In this document: piece by piece, positions 54,443 to 63,292 of the stretch
Position numbering within the stretch: position 1 is the stretch's first letter
Layout of the letters: the number at the start of each line of letters is the position of its first letter
Assembly (NCBI GenBank): GCA_016283355.1
Contig: JAEEMS010000018.1
Span: 1 to 64,000 of the forward strand
Origin: Elusimicrobiaceae bacterium
Lineage (GTDB): Bacteria > Elusimicrobiota > Elusimicrobia > Elusimicrobiales > Elusimicrobiaceae
DNA: 64,000 nucleotides
Reading direction: 5' to 3'
Notes under the pieces: model-generated
The model's input: the letters and a program-made list of their open reading frames with translations, nothing else
Database searches by the model: none
What the model was told of the DNA's origin: nothing
Position numbers and translations under genes: made by a program

Positions 54443-56200
54443 CTAATTGCGATATTTTTTTAATTTGTTTTGAATTGTTGCATACTGCTGAAAAACTTCC
54501 GGCGGCACATTGCCGGTGCCGTACGTTTTCATTTGCTGCTTAATTTGTTTTAACTGTTTCTGTAAACCCGTTGCGGATAACTTGGCCACACAGGCGGCAA
54601 TATCGCGCGCGGGTTCGAAATCTGCCGGTACCGGTAAAAGTGCCAGCTTAATAATTTCCTGTTTTTGTTCCGGGGCGTATGTTTGCGCCAACGCGGTTAA
54701 ATCTTCCGCATCCGGATGCTGGGTATGGGCTGTTACCAGCGTACCGAGCAATTGCCATAACGACGGGGAAGAAAAATCCTGTTCGGTTAATTCCGCGCAC
54801 AGTACGGTGTACTGCGGGTTTTTCATTACCCACGCCAACAAATCTTCTTGCGCATCGTGTGTACCGGTCGGATTGACGTTGGCCACCACCGGTTTTGCAC
54901 CACGCGGAGCGAAGGACGTGCTTTGGCGGATTTGTTTGAGCCGCCCCAACACCAGTTGTTCCTCTACTCCTACTTGTTCCGCCACATATTTGGCCCACTC
55001 GCGCCGGACAATTTCGTCCGGTTGTTTGTCGAGTGTTTGTGCCAACGTGGAAACAATCGTTGTTTTTTGTTGTGCACTGAGCGGTTTGGGGAACGACTGC
55101 AATTGCAGTTGCGTGTGAAACTCAATAAGCTCCTGTGCACGATCTAAAATCTTTTCAAAACTTTCTTTGCCATATTTGAGGATATATTCATCCGGATCCA
55201 AACCGTCCGGCAAAGAGGCCACTCTTACAAAAAGTCCCCGTTCAATCAAAATGAGCGCGCCGCGTAAAGCCGCTTTAATACCGGCGTTATCCGGGTCAAA
55301 CAAAACAACGACGTTATCCGTATAACGTTTTAAAAGTCGCGCGTGATCTTCGGTTAAGCTGGTCCCCAGCGGAGCCACCGTATAACCTACGCCCGCTTGG
55401 TGGCAACCGATAACATCCATGTACCCTTCCAACAGTACTGCCCGTCCTGCCTTGCGGATTTCCGGCCCGGCAAAGTTAAGGCCATAAAGCACGTGGGACT
55501 TAGTGAACAAAACCGTTTCCGGTGAGTTTAGATATTTGGGTTCACCTTCATCTAAAATCCGTCCCCCGAATCCGACAGTATCTCCGCGTTGGTTGATAAT
55601 GGGGAACATCAAGCGGTTTCTAAAATAATCGCGTAATCCGTATTGGGTGGCGGCGCAAAGCCCGGCTGCTTTCAAATCTTCATCCGTGTAACCGGTTTTG
55701 CGTGCTTGCTGTGCCAAGTCCGTTCCGCCGGGTTTGGAAAGCCCCAATTCAAATTTTAAACAGGTCTCTTTACTCAGCCCGCGCTTTTTTACGTACGCGC
55801 GCGCGTGCTCGCCCGCCCGTGCGAGTAAATTCTTATGATAATATTCTTTGGCAAAGTCCAATACCTTGCGTACGCCGGCGCGGCGGAGTTCTTCGGCGGT
55901 TTCGGGTCGTGCGGGGCGGTATTCCACCCCGGCCATTTCAGCCAATTTTTGCAACGCTTCGTTGAAAGAAAGGTGTTCCATTTTCATCAGGAACGCAAAC
56001 AAATCGCCCCCTTCCTGACAGCCAAAGCAGTAGAACAGCCCTTTTTCACTGTTACACATAAAAGAAGGGGTCTTCTCTTTGTGAAACGGACAACACGCCT
56101 TGTAATTGCGTCCCGTGCGTTTTAAATCGGGTACATACTGGCGGATGAGTTCCACAATATCAATTTTTTCTTTGATTTCTTCTACAATGTTATTGTTCAC
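54443..56200 (-). CDS. dnaG: DNA primase
   Basis: A 585-residue DnaG. The N-terminal zinc-binding domain has [13 protein letters not shown]...[11 protein letters not shown] (about 37-67), the RNA-polymerase core contains [19 protein letters not shown] and the TOPRIM motifs [15 protein letters not shown] and [17 protein letters not shown] near 255-310, and a helical DnaB-interacting domain closes the protein. It makes primers at the fork. The middle gene of the rpsU-dnaG-rpoD operon. Confidence 0.95.
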   Translation of the reverse strand: MNNNIVEEIKEKIDIVELIRQYVPDLKRTGRNYKACCPFHKEKTPSFMCNSEKGLFYCFGCQEGGDLFAFLMKMEHLSFNEALQKLAEMAGVEYRPARPETAEELRRAGVRKVLDFAKEYYHKNLLARAGEHARAYVKKRGLSKETCLKFELGLSKPGGTDLAQQARKTGYTDEDLKAAGLCAATQYGLRDYFRNRLMFPIINQRGDTVGFGGRILDEGEPKYLNSPETVLFTKSHVLYGLNFAGPEIRKAGRAVLLEGYMDVIGCHQAGVGYTVAPLGTSLTEDHARLLKRYTDNVVVLFDPDNAGIKAALRGALILIERGLFVRVASLPDGLDPDEYILKYGKESFEKILDRAQELIEFHTQLQLQSFPKPLSAQQKTTIVSTLAQTLDKQPDEIVRREWAKYVAEQVGVEEQLVLGRLKQIRQSTSFAPRGAKPVVANVNPTGTHDAQEDLLAWVMKNPQYTVLCAELTEQDFSSPSLWQLLGTLVTAHTQHPDAEDLTALAQTYAPEQKQEIIKLALLPVPADFEPARDIAACVAKLSATGLQKQLKQIKQQMKTYGTGNVPPEVFQQYATIQNKLKKYRN

Positions 56201-56280
56201 ACCCGTTCCGCCTTGTATCTGCTAAAGGGCAAAGAAGGCAATAGCCCTTTTGCAAGGACTATTGCCTGATGAATTTGAGC

Positions 56281-56475
56281 TTAAAAGCGTCTGCGTTTGG
56301 TGCGGCGTGCACGGCGCTGAGCTTCTTCGGATTTGATTTTCCGTTTTACGCTTGGCGGCGTGTAGGTTTCGCGGCGTTTGATTTCGCGCAAAATACCGTT
56401 CTTTTCACACTCGCGTTTAAAGCGTTTGAGGGCTTCTTCCAAGTGTTCAGCGTCTCTTACTTTTACAAAAACCAT
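56281..56475 (-). CDS. rpsU: 30S ribosomal protein S21
   Basis: A 64-residue basic protein: MVFVKVRDAEHLEEALKRFKRECEK followed by REIKRRETYTPPSVKRKIKSEEAQRRARR, the bS21 pattern. It leads the macromolecular synthesis operon with dnaG (80 nt downstream) and rpoD, the classical arrangement that couples translation, replication and transcription initiation. The Shine-Dalgarno sequence, AAGGTGG, is about 12 nt from the ATG, a long spacing. Confidence 0.94.
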   Translation of the reverse strand: MVFVKVRDAEHLEEALKRFKRECEKNGILREIKRRETYTPPSVKRKIKSEEAQRRARRTKRRRF

Positions 56476-56526
56476 TTACTTTTTCACCACCTTCTATGGT
56501 CAATAGTTCAAAATGAATACCTATAT

Positions 56527-56555
56527 ATTATAGATTATTTTAAATTATTTGGCAA
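56527..56555 (-). promoter_or_regulatory. Promoter of the rpsU-dnaG-rpoD operon
   Basis: Minus-strand TTGCCA (56555-56550), exactly 17 bp, TATAAT (56532-56527). It begins at the base next to the hinT stop. Leader about 45 nt. Confidence 0.75.
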
Positions 56556-56891
56556 TTACCCGGCCGGCCACAAAAAACGGCGTCCGGCCATTAAGTGAAA
56601 GTGCAAATGGTCTACACTTTGCCCGGCGCCTTTGCCGTTATTGGTAATCAAACGGAAATCTTTGAGGTTAAATTGCTCCGAAAGTTTCTTGGCTACAAGC
56701 AAAATGTGCCCCAAAAGGGATGCGTCTTTTTCATCCGCTTCCGATAAGCGCGCAATGTGTTTGCGCGGGATGATGAGCAAATGGGTGGGCGCTTGCGGAT
56801 TTAGATCCTTAAACGCTACCACTTGGTCATCTTCGTAAACGAGTTGGCTTTTTACGGAGCCGTCGGCAATGCTGCAAAATATACAGTTCAT
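56556..56891 (-). CDS. hinT: HIT family purine nucleoside phosphoramidase-like protein (HinT)
   Basis: A 111-residue histidine-triad protein. It starts MNCIFCSIADG, has a HLLIIPRKHIARLSE segment near 37-50 and the triad VDHLHFHLMAG near 95-105 with three His. Members hydrolyse adenosine phosphoramidates. The C-terminal end GRRFLWPAG is normal. The minus-strand TATAAT lies 6 nt from the ATG, so the message is probably leaderless. Confidence 0.93.
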   Translation of the reverse strand: MNCIFCSIADGSVKSQLVYEDDQVVAFKDLNPQAPTHLLIIPRKHIARLSEADEKDASLLGHILLVAKKLSEQFNLKDFRLITNNGKGAGQSVDHLHFHLMAGRRFLWPAG

Positions 56892-56897
56892 AGCATT

Positions 56898-56903
56898 ATT
56901 ATA
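56898..56903 (-). promoter_or_regulatory. -10 box of hinT, 6 nt from the ATG
   Basis: Perfect minus-strand TATAAT with AATGCT between it and the ATG at 56891; no ribosome-binding site. Confidence 0.55.
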
Positions 56904-56925
56904 TCATACTTGCGCGTGGCCGCTG

Positions 56926-56953
56926 GGGCCTAGAAACGGTCTAGGCCCTTTTT
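56926..56953 (+). terminator. Terminator-like hairpin upstream of a secreted-protein gene
   Basis: Perfect 8-bp stem GGGCCTAG-AAACGGT-CTAGGCCC followed by TTTTTA. No plus-strand gene precedes it within 4 kb (rpsU, dnaG and rpoD run the other way), so it may be an attenuator or a regulatory element for the downstream gene, not an ordinary gene-end terminator. Confidence 0.6.
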
Positions 56954-57039
56954 ACCCAGAGATATAGGTCCAAAGACCCTGGTTTTTCCCAATAAGGAAC
57001 TTACACTAATAATAGTAGGAAACGGAAAAAGGAGAATGT

Positions 57040-57744
57040 ATGAAAAAACAAATGGGAATAGTAATTTTGATGTTATGTGCGGCAATGGCTTGGGCGCAAA
57101 CAATAGTGAGTCCGGGTTATGTGGAGGCATATAAAAACGGGGCAACTTCCCCCCTGGTTCGTATGTATAAAGAAATGTATAAAGACATAAGGGATCGGGA
57201 CACACATAAATTTTATAAAAATTTTTACGAAAACGAGTTTGGCAAAAAACGTAACGTTTATTGGGAAAAAGCGAATCTACCACGAAGGATGATGGTGAAT
57301 ATGAATTCCCCGAGGGCCATTGCGTTTTCCTACGTGAATGAAGTAACGGGTGGGAAATGGGAAGCACATCACGTGGGCCGGCTCATTGATTTGGCCATTG
57401 AAATGGATCGCTCAAATGTTTTGAGGGCACTGCATGATCATGGAAAGTACTATTGGAAAGATTACACAATTACATATCCGGATGGCAAACAGGAAGAAGT
57501 TGTTATAGCTGATTATGTCGAAAAGGCCGTTAAACTTAAGAAAATGAGCTGCGTTCATTTTTTCTTAAGGTTAGAAAACGGAAGAGGTAGAGCTCTTCGA
57601 GAAAGGGTGCCGGAAAGCGTATTAAAAGAAGGAGAAGCATTACTAGCTGCTGAAGAAGCAAAAAACCGCAAGGTAGAAACCGCTAAAAAAGAAGTAGGCA
57701 AGCAAGTAAACGCGGGAAGAAAATCCTCTAAAAAGAAAAAATAA
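57040..57744 (+). CDS. Unknown secreted protein with lysine-rich tail, 234 residues
   Basis: No family recognised. The signal peptide is MKKQMGIVILMLCAAMAWA (1-19), cut before QTIVS. The mature part is basic and helical, with SPLVRMYKEMYKDIRDRD near 40 and a run of Lys/Glu helices; the last 30 residues are Lys-rich (KKEVGKQVNAGRKSSKKKK). The middle, with SNVLRALHDHGKYYW near 125 and KKMSCVHFFLRLENGRG near 170, looks like an ankyrin-repeat-like helix pair, weakly. AAGGAG lies 6 nt before the ATG. It is a monocistronic unit and shares a leader element with the secreted protein at 13.4 kb. Confidence 0.7.
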   Translation: MKKQMGIVILMLCAAMAWAQTIVSPGYVEAYKNGATSPLVRMYKEMYKDIRDRDTHKFYKNFYENEFGKKRNVYWEKANLPRRMMVNMNSPRAIAFSYVNEVTGGKWEAHHVGRLIDLAIEMDRSNVLRALHDHGKYYWKDYTITYPDGKQEEVVIADYVEKAVKLKKMSCVHFFLRLENGRGRALRERVPESVLKEGEALLAAEEAKNRKVETAKKEVGKQVNAGRKSSKKKK

Positions 57745-57765
57745 AGTTATAAATGTATTTACAGG

Positions 57766-57798
57766 AACCGGCCCGGTTGATTCCCGGGCCGGTTTTTT
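57766..57798 (+). terminator. Terminator after the lysine-tailed secreted protein
   Basis: Eleven-bp stem AACCGGCCCGG / CCGGGCCGGTT, loop of 7, followed by TTTTGT. Confidence 0.9.
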
Positions 57799-57814
57799 GT
57801 GAGAGTTTTATTTT

Positions 57815-57822
57815 GGTATAAT
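57815..57822 (+). promoter_or_regulatory. Extended -10 promoter of the acyl-CoA dehydrogenase-Etf operon
   Basis: TGGTATAAT (TGnTATAAT) 33 nt before the first ATG; no good -35, which an extended -10 does not need. TGGAGCG serves as ribosome-binding site. Confidence 0.55.
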
Positions 57823-57855
57823 ATCCTCTATACTCTATTTTGGAGCGTTTGAATT

Positions 57856-59499
57856 ATGGCAAAAAATGACCTAATGACCCGCAACCTGATGTTAGACAGC
57901 TTGCGGCAATATGCAAAAAACCGGATTTCCTTCAACCTCATCCGGGAACACGACGCGAAAAATCAAATCCCTTTAGATATCTTAAAAGAAATGTACGACC
58001 ATGACATATTGGGCGTACATTTGTTGCTCATCCCCGAAGAATACGGCGGGTTGGGCGGTCAAACAACCGAAATCTACCGGGTCTGCGAACAATTGGCTCG
58101 TATCGATTTGGGTATTGCCACCGGCGTATTTGCCACTTTTTTGGGCAGTGACCCGCTTAACGTAGGCGGTACGCCCGAACAAAAAGCCAAATGGTTTAAG
58201 AAAATTGCCCAAGAAAATAAATTGGTGGCCTACGGCGCCACGGAAGCGGATGCCGGGTCAGACCTGGTTTCCTTGCGTACCCGTGCCGAGCATGTAGTGA
58301 AAGACGGCAAAGTAGTGGGGTACAAAATTACCGGCAGCAAAATGTGGATTTCCAACGGCGGCGTAGCCGATATTTATACGGTACTCGCTTTAGCGCCGGG
58401 CGGTCCTTCGTGGTTTATTGTGGAGAAAGGTACACCGGGATTTACACAAGACGCGCACGAGGACAAACACGGAATTCGCTTATCCAACACGGCGGGTCTG
58501 GCGTTTGATGATGTGTACGTGCCGGCCGAAAATTTAATCGGGCTCAAAGAAGGGCAAGGTTTTCTGCAAGCGCAGGCCGTTTTCGGTTATACACGTTTAA
58601 TGGTAGCGGCGTTTGGATTAGGCGGCGGTGAAGAAGCCGTGGAAACCGCGCTTGAATATGCCAATCAACGTATCCAAGCCGGTGGGCCGTTGTCGCAGAA
58701 ACAAGGGTTCATGTTAAAACTCATTACCCCGCACTACATTCGTTTTGAAGCGGCGCGCGCCTATATCGATTGGACCGCCAAACAATTGGAAGTCAACAAC
58801 CACGGGTTAGCCACGGAAGGTGCCATTGCCAAATTATATGCCACCGAATCAGGCAACAAAGCGGCCGAAGATGCTATCCAGGCCATGGGTGGATTTGGAT
58901 ACACAAAAGAATTTTCCGTAGAAAAAATCAAACGCGATGTAAAAATTACCTGTATTTATGAAGGTACGAGCGAAGTGTTGGAAATGACCATTTTCCGCGG
59001 TCGCTGGCAGGAACATTTAAAATCGCGTGGCCAATACTACCTGAAACAGGCCGAAGAATTTGACGCATTGCATACCCAAAACCCCGAAGTGGGTGCGGAC
59101 AGCGTAGCCCTGGGACTGCGGGCGTTAGCACGCGTGTTGGAAGATTGCCGTGTCAATAAACTTACGCGCCACCAGTACGTTACATTCCAATTGGGTGACC
59201 TCATCAGCGAAATGGAAGTGGCCGCGGTCTTCACGCGGGAATGTGCGAACAAACGCATCACGGAAGGAAGCCGCTTTGACTTGTCTTCTCTATGCACGAT
59301 GGCCCGCGTCAACGCGCGCCAAAGTGCTTTCAAAGTAGCCAGCGAAGGAATGCGCCTTATCTTGGGTACATGTCCCGCTATCAATACGGCCGAACTTTCC
59401 CAAGCGGTCAATTTGGTGGCTATTGAAGACAAAATGCGCGGACTCATCGAAGATATGGATGTGGTGTCCGCCAAACTCAGAGAAATTTTTAAGAAATAG
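57856..59499 (+). CDS. Acyl-CoA dehydrogenase (butyryl-CoA dehydrogenase-like)
   Basis: A 547-residue FAD enzyme. The core (about 1-385) has GATEADAGSDLVSLRTRAE, KMWISNGGVADIYTVLA and IYEGTSEVLEMTIFRGR with catalytic Glu near 375, the position used by short-chain acyl-CoA dehydrogenases. A C-terminal extension of about 150 residues, helical and with no recognised motif, makes it longer than the usual 380. The two downstream genes encode EtfB and a ferredoxin-fused EtfA, so it likely reduces crotonyl-CoA (or oxidises acyl-CoA) with EtfAB. Substrate chain length is inferred. Confidence 0.88.
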   Translation: MAKNDLMTRNLMLDSLRQYAKNRISFNLIREHDAKNQIPLDILKEMYDHDILGVHLLLIPEEYGGLGGQTTEIYRVCEQLARIDLGIATGVFATFLGSDPLNVGGTPEQKAKWFKKIAQENKLVAYGATEADAGSDLVSLRTRAEHVVKDGKVVGYKITGSKMWISNGGVADIYTVLALAPGGPSWFIVEKGTPGFTQDAHEDKHGIRLSNTAGLAFDDVYVPAENLIGLKEGQGFLQAQAVFGYTRLMVAAFGLGGGEEAVETALEYANQRIQAGGPLSQKQGFMLKLITPHYIRFEAARAYIDWTAKQLEVNNHGLATEGAIAKLYATESGNKAAEDAIQAMGGFGYTKEFSVEKIKRDVKITCIYEGTSEVLEMTIFRGRWQEHLKSRGQYYLKQAEEFDALHTQNPEVGADSVALGLRALARVLEDCRVNKLTRHQYVTFQLGDLISEMEVAAVFTRECANKRITEGSRFDLSSLCTMARVNARQSAFKVASEGMRLILGTCPAINTAELSQAVNLVAIEDKMRGLIEDMDVVSAKLREIFKK

Positions 59500-59506
59500 G
59501 TAGCGT

Positions 59507-60295
59507 ATGAATATTATCGTTTGCATTAAACAAGTACCCGATTCTACCCAAGTAAAAGTAGATCCCAAAACCGGCACCCTCATTCGCGCAGGCGTGCCCA
59601 GCATTTTAAATCCGTACGACCATTACGCTTTAGAAAAAGCCCTGGCGATTAAAGCCAAAACGGGGGCCAAAGTAACAGTGCTTTCCATGGGGCCCAACCA
59701 AGCGGTGGCCGTGTTGCGTTTGGCCTTGGCCTTGGGGGCGGACGAAGGTATTTTACTTAGTGACCGAGCTTTTGCCGGGTCTGACACATGGGCTACCTCT
59801 TATGCGCTTGCTACGGCGGTGCGCAAAATCGGCAAGTACGATTTGATTCTTTGCGGGCAGATGGCTATTGACGGGGATACGGCCCAAACCGGCCCCGGGA
59901 TTGCCCGTCACTTAAACATTCCGCAGCTTACTTTCTGCGAAACGGTGGATGCGGACGGGAACCAAGTTCTTGTCAAAAAACTCATTGAAGGTGGTCACCA
60001 GATTATACAGGCCGAAATGCCCGTGTTGGTCACTATGACGATGCCTGCTGATTATATGCCTAAATATCCTTCTTTTATGGCAGCGCACAAAGCACAGGAT
60101 AAACAAGTTTTCACCTGGACGGCTGCGGATATTCAAGCCGATGTGCACAAGTTGGGGTTGGAAGGGTCTCCCACGCGGGTAGACCGTATTTTCCCGCCGC
60201 CGGCTCGCCCGAAAGGAGAGATGTACAGCGGTTCGGCTGTAGAACTGGCCAACAAGTTTGTTGAGATTTTGAAAAAGGAGAGTATCGTCAAATGA
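59507..60295 (+). CDS. etfB: Electron transfer flavoprotein subunit beta
   Basis: A 262-residue EtfB. The start MNIIVCIKQVPDSTQVKVDPKTGTLIR and the NPYDHYALEKAL segment are the family opening; the AMP/FAD-binding loop is CGQMAIDGDTAQTGPGIARHL near 125. It lies 7 nt after the dehydrogenase and overlaps etfA by ATGA. With EtfA it holds FAD and passes electrons between the dehydrogenase and other carriers; in anaerobes the pair can bifurcate electrons from NADH to ferredoxin. Confidence 0.94.
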   Translation: MNIIVCIKQVPDSTQVKVDPKTGTLIRAGVPSILNPYDHYALEKALAIKAKTGAKVTVLSMGPNQAVAVLRLALALGADEGILLSDRAFAGSDTWATSYALATAVRKIGKYDLILCGQMAIDGDTAQTGPGIARHLNIPQLTFCETVDADGNQVLVKKLIEGGHQIIQAEMPVLVTMTMPADYMPKYPSFMAAHKAQDKQVFTWTAADIQADVHKLGLEGSPTRVDRIFPPPARPKGEMYSGSAVELANKFVEILKKESIVK

Positions 60296-61476
60296 TTCAA
60301 ATTTCGGAAAAATGTGTCGGTTGCGGCAAATGTGTGGCCGCGTGTCCGTTCGGGGCTCTCTCCTTGGCTAACCGCAAAGCGGTAGTTTCCAATGCATGTA
60401 CCATGTGCGGTTCGTGTGTGAGCGTGTGCCCGATGGGTGCGCTTTCTTTACCGGTCACAGGCGCCGCAAAAAAAGATTTATCTGCCTACAAAGGGGTGTG
60501 GGTGTTTGTGGAAGTCGGTGATAACGGCCGTACGCAATTTATCCGCCCGGTGGGATATGAACTTTTATCCAAAGGACGCGAACTCGCCAATCAATTGGGC
60601 GAAGAACTTTGTGCGGTGTTAATCGGCAATCAAGTGGAAGCGTATTTCCCGGAATTATCCACCTATGGTACCGATAAAATTTATGCGGTCAGTTCCCCGT
60701 CATATCAACAGTATAATACGCTGGCGTATGCCAACGCATTGGTCACGCTTATTAAAAAGTATAATCCCAGCATAGTGCTGTTTCCTTCTACTTATGTGGG
60801 GAGGGATTTGTCCCCGCGGATTTCTTCGGAATTGTTTGTGGGACTTACGGCCGATTGTACGGGGTTGTCGATTAAAGAAGGTAATTTGATTCAAACCCGT
60901 CCGGCATTTGGCGGCAACATTATGGCCGATATCAAATGCCCGGATTACCGCCCGCAAATGGCCACGGTACGTCCTAATGTATTTAAGAAAGCGGTTACCA
61001 CCCCGGGCCGGATGGCAATTATCGTGAAAGAAACCATTCCCGTTCCCGTGGAGGCCGGAAAGGTGCGCGTGTTGGAAACACATATGGACCCCGTTTCCAC
61101 ACAGGAAAAACTCGATGAGGCCCCTGTAGTCATTGCCGGCGGTCGCGGAATGAAAGACAAGGCCGGATTTGATTTGCTGGACGCTTTGGCCGCACGCTTA
61201 GGCGGCGCGGTGGGGGCTTCCCGCGCGGCGATTGATTTGGGGCTCAAAGACAAAGAGAAACAAATCGGACAATCGGGTGTGACGGTATCTTCCAAACTCT
61301 ATGTGGCGTGCGGCATTTCCGGTGCGGTGCAGCATATAGTAGGGATGGAACATTGCGATGTGATTGTGGGTATTAATAAAGATGCCAACGCGCCTATTTT
61401 TAACGTATGCAAATACGGCTTGGTGGGAGATGCCAAACAAATCCTACCGCGTATTTTGGAACAACTCAAAAAGTAG
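60292..61476 (+). CDS. etfA: Electron transfer flavoprotein subunit alpha with N-terminal 2x[4Fe-4S] ferredoxin domain
   Basis: A 394-residue EtfA. The first 55 residues are a ferredoxin-like domain with two CxxCxxCxxxC clusters (CVGCGKCVAAC, CTMCGSCVSVC). The normal EtfA parts follow: an N-terminal domain, VIAGGRGMKD near 280 and the FAD domain with GAVGASRAAIDLG, GQSGVTVSSKLYVACGISGAVQH and INKDANAPIF. Ferredoxin-fused EtfA occurs in anaerobes and fits bifurcation linked to ferredoxin. The next terminator closes the operon. Confidence 0.94.
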   Translation: MIQISEKCVGCGKCVAACPFGALSLANRKAVVSNACTMCGSCVSVCPMGALSLPVTGAAKKDLSAYKGVWVFVEVGDNGRTQFIRPVGYELLSKGRELANQLGEELCAVLIGNQVEAYFPELSTYGTDKIYAVSSPSYQQYNTLAYANALVTLIKKYNPSIVLFPSTYVGRDLSPRISSELFVGLTADCTGLSIKEGNLIQTRPAFGGNIMADIKCPDYRPQMATVRPNVFKKAVTTPGRMAIIVKETIPVPVEAGKVRVLETHMDPVSTQEKLDEAPVVIAGGRGMKDKAGFDLLDALAARLGGAVGASRAAIDLGLKDKEKQIGQSGVTVSSKLYVACGISGAVQHIVGMEHCDVIVGINKDANAPIFNVCKYGLVGDAKQILPRILEQLKK

Positions 61477-61502
61477 TTTGTTTTTGGGCTTTTGTTAAAT
61501 TT

Positions 61503-61532
61503 ATCCCCGAACTTTTGTTCGGGGATATTTTT
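61503..61532 (+). terminator. Terminator after etfA
   Basis: Ten-bp stem ATCCCCGAAC / GTTCGGGGAT with TTTT loop, then ATTTTTAA. Confidence 0.9.
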
Positions 61533-61563
61533 AAGGCATTATTCCTTTTTTCTCCCTAATTAG

Positions 61564-61569
61564 TATAAT
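61564..61569 (+). promoter_or_regulatory. -10 box of the histidine kinase gene
   Basis: TATAAT just upstream. It overlaps an in-frame ATG at 61568, so that ATG is excluded and the start is placed at 61583, giving a leader of only 6-8 nt. Confidence 0.5.
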
Positions 61570-61582
61570 GATAAATGGGATT

Positions 61583-63292
61583 ATGTCTTCTTTTTCAAAA
61601 TTATTTAAATTATTTTTGCTGGTGGTGTTTTTGCCGCTGGTGCCATTGGTGTTGCTTTTATCGTACTACCAGGTACATTTGAAAGATAACATCCTGGAAA
61701 CGCACGCCCATTTGGCACAAATTGTTGCGTCTTCGCTTAACCAGCATATCGAAGATTTACAATGGCGTCTTGCTTTCCATCAGGATTTATCCCAATTGCT
61801 ATCTAAACGGCAAGATCCCCGCCCGCTTTTGCAGAATGCGTTAGCTGCTAACCCCGATTTTTTGATGCTGGCCGTGCTTTCCAAAGAAGGGAAAGAACAG
61901 TTGCGCGTTGGCCCGGCCCCGCTACTGAAGAATATTCCGCCGGTAGATGTAGCGGATGATCCACAATTACCGTTGCTGGCACAAGAGGAACGGTTGTATA
62001 TCAGTAATTTTGATGTGGTGGACGGACGTCCCATTAGCGAAATTATTTATCCGCTCAAAAACGGAGAATATTTGTATGGGTTGGTTAGTTTTTTCGGTTT
62101 TTTGGCGCGTGTACAAGAGCAACGTATCGGCAACACCGGGCGCATTTATTTAATAGCACCGGACGGATCTGTTTATGCCAATGAATATCAATATACGCCC
62201 GCATTTGACAAGGAAGCGTTGCAAAAAGCGTTTGCATCCGGCAAACCTTTGATTTATCGTTTGAAAAGCGCACAGGAAACATATTCCGGGGCTTTTGCGC
62301 CTACACCGGGGTTGGATGCGTACGTAACGGTGCTTCAATTAAAGAAAGAGGCCTTGCGCAGCATCTATCATACCAACATTTTACTTTTACTGTTTTTACT
62401 CACAATTGCCACGCTTGCTTATTTTGGTGCGTTAACGTTTGCGGAGCAATTAGGGGAACCGATTGCGGCATTGTCGCACGCGGCCAATGAAGTGAGCCAT
62501 GGAAATTTGGATGTGCACGTTGATGAAGAAATCGGTTGGGGGGAATTTAAACAGCTCATCCGGGATTTTAATAAAATGACGGTTGATTTAAAAGATTACC
62601 AACATTTGCAACTGCAAGCACAAGTAAGTGAAATGAAAGAAAATGTATTCCGTTCCGTTGCCCACGATTTACGTGCGCCGCTACTCGGGTTACAGGGATA
62701 TTTGTACATTTTGCAAAGCGGCAAGGCCTCCAAAAAAGAAGAGAAACAATACCTTACGCTCATGAGCCAGGCCGCCGAAAATTTATCCTCTTTACTCGAA
62801 GATGTATTAGATGTGTCGCGCGTGGAAGCCGGTATGCTTACGCCTAAGAAAGAAAAAGTATCGCTGGCCTTGCTATTTAAAAACGTAACCGATACATTAA
62901 CCCCCGCTGCGGCGGAAAAGGGCTTATCCTTGCAAGTACAGGAAGCGGACTTTACGGTGCAAGCGGACCCGAAACTTTTGCGCCGCGTGATTATGAATTT
63001 GGTTTCCAACGCCATCAAATTTACGGAAAAAGGAGCTGTTGTTTTGCGGGCCCGCCAAGATGAGGCGCACAGTTGGATAGAAGTGCAAGACAGCGGAATT
63101 GGACTTTCGCAAGAGCAAATCAAAGGACTTTTTCAAAAGTATCACCAAGTACATGATGAAAAACCCGGTTACGGGTTAGGTCTGTTTATCAGCCGCCAAA
63201 TGGTGCAGGCGCATGGCGGTACGTTAGAAGTGGTGTCCGCGCTCGGTGAGGGTAGCACCTTTACGATTTGTCTACCCAAGGAGAACGTATGA
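61583..63292 (+). CDS. Transmembrane sensor histidine kinase
   Basis: A 569-residue kinase. Helix 1 (about 9-30), a periplasmic sensor of about 230 residues, helix 2 (about 255-280) and a HAMP segment precede the DHp domain, whose H-box is FRSVAHDLRAPLLGL (His near 360). The ATP domain has the N-box NLVSNAIKF, G1 VQDSGIGLS and G2 GYGLGLFISRQMVQAHGG. It should autophosphorylate on His and pass phosphate to a partner. No response regulator is adjacent; the only one in the window is a lone receiver at 1.7 kb. The 3' end overlaps the next gene by ATGA. Confidence 0.9.
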   Translation: MSSFSKLFKLFLLVVFLPLVPLVLLLSYYQVHLKDNILETHAHLAQIVASSLNQHIEDLQWRLAFHQDLSQLLSKRQDPRPLLQNALAANPDFLMLAVLSKEGKEQLRVGPAPLLKNIPPVDVADDPQLPLLAQEERLYISNFDVVDGRPISEIIYPLKNGEYLYGLVSFFGFLARVQEQRIGNTGRIYLIAPDGSVYANEYQYTPAFDKEALQKAFASGKPLIYRLKSAQETYSGAFAPTPGLDAYVTVLQLKKEALRSIYHTNILLLLFLLTIATLAYFGALTFAEQLGEPIAALSHAANEVSHGNLDVHVDEEIGWGEFKQLIRDFNKMTVDLKDYQHLQLQAQVSEMKENVFRSVAHDLRAPLLGLQGYLYILQSGKASKKEEKQYLTLMSQAAENLSSLLEDVLDVSRVEAGMLTPKKEKVSLALLFKNVTDTLTPAAAEKGLSLQVQEADFTVQADPKLLRRVIMNLVSNAIKFTEKGAVVLRARQDEAHSWIEVQDSGIGLSQEQIKGLFQKYHQVHDEKPGYGLGLFISRQMVQAHGGTLEVVSALGEGSTFTICLPKENV

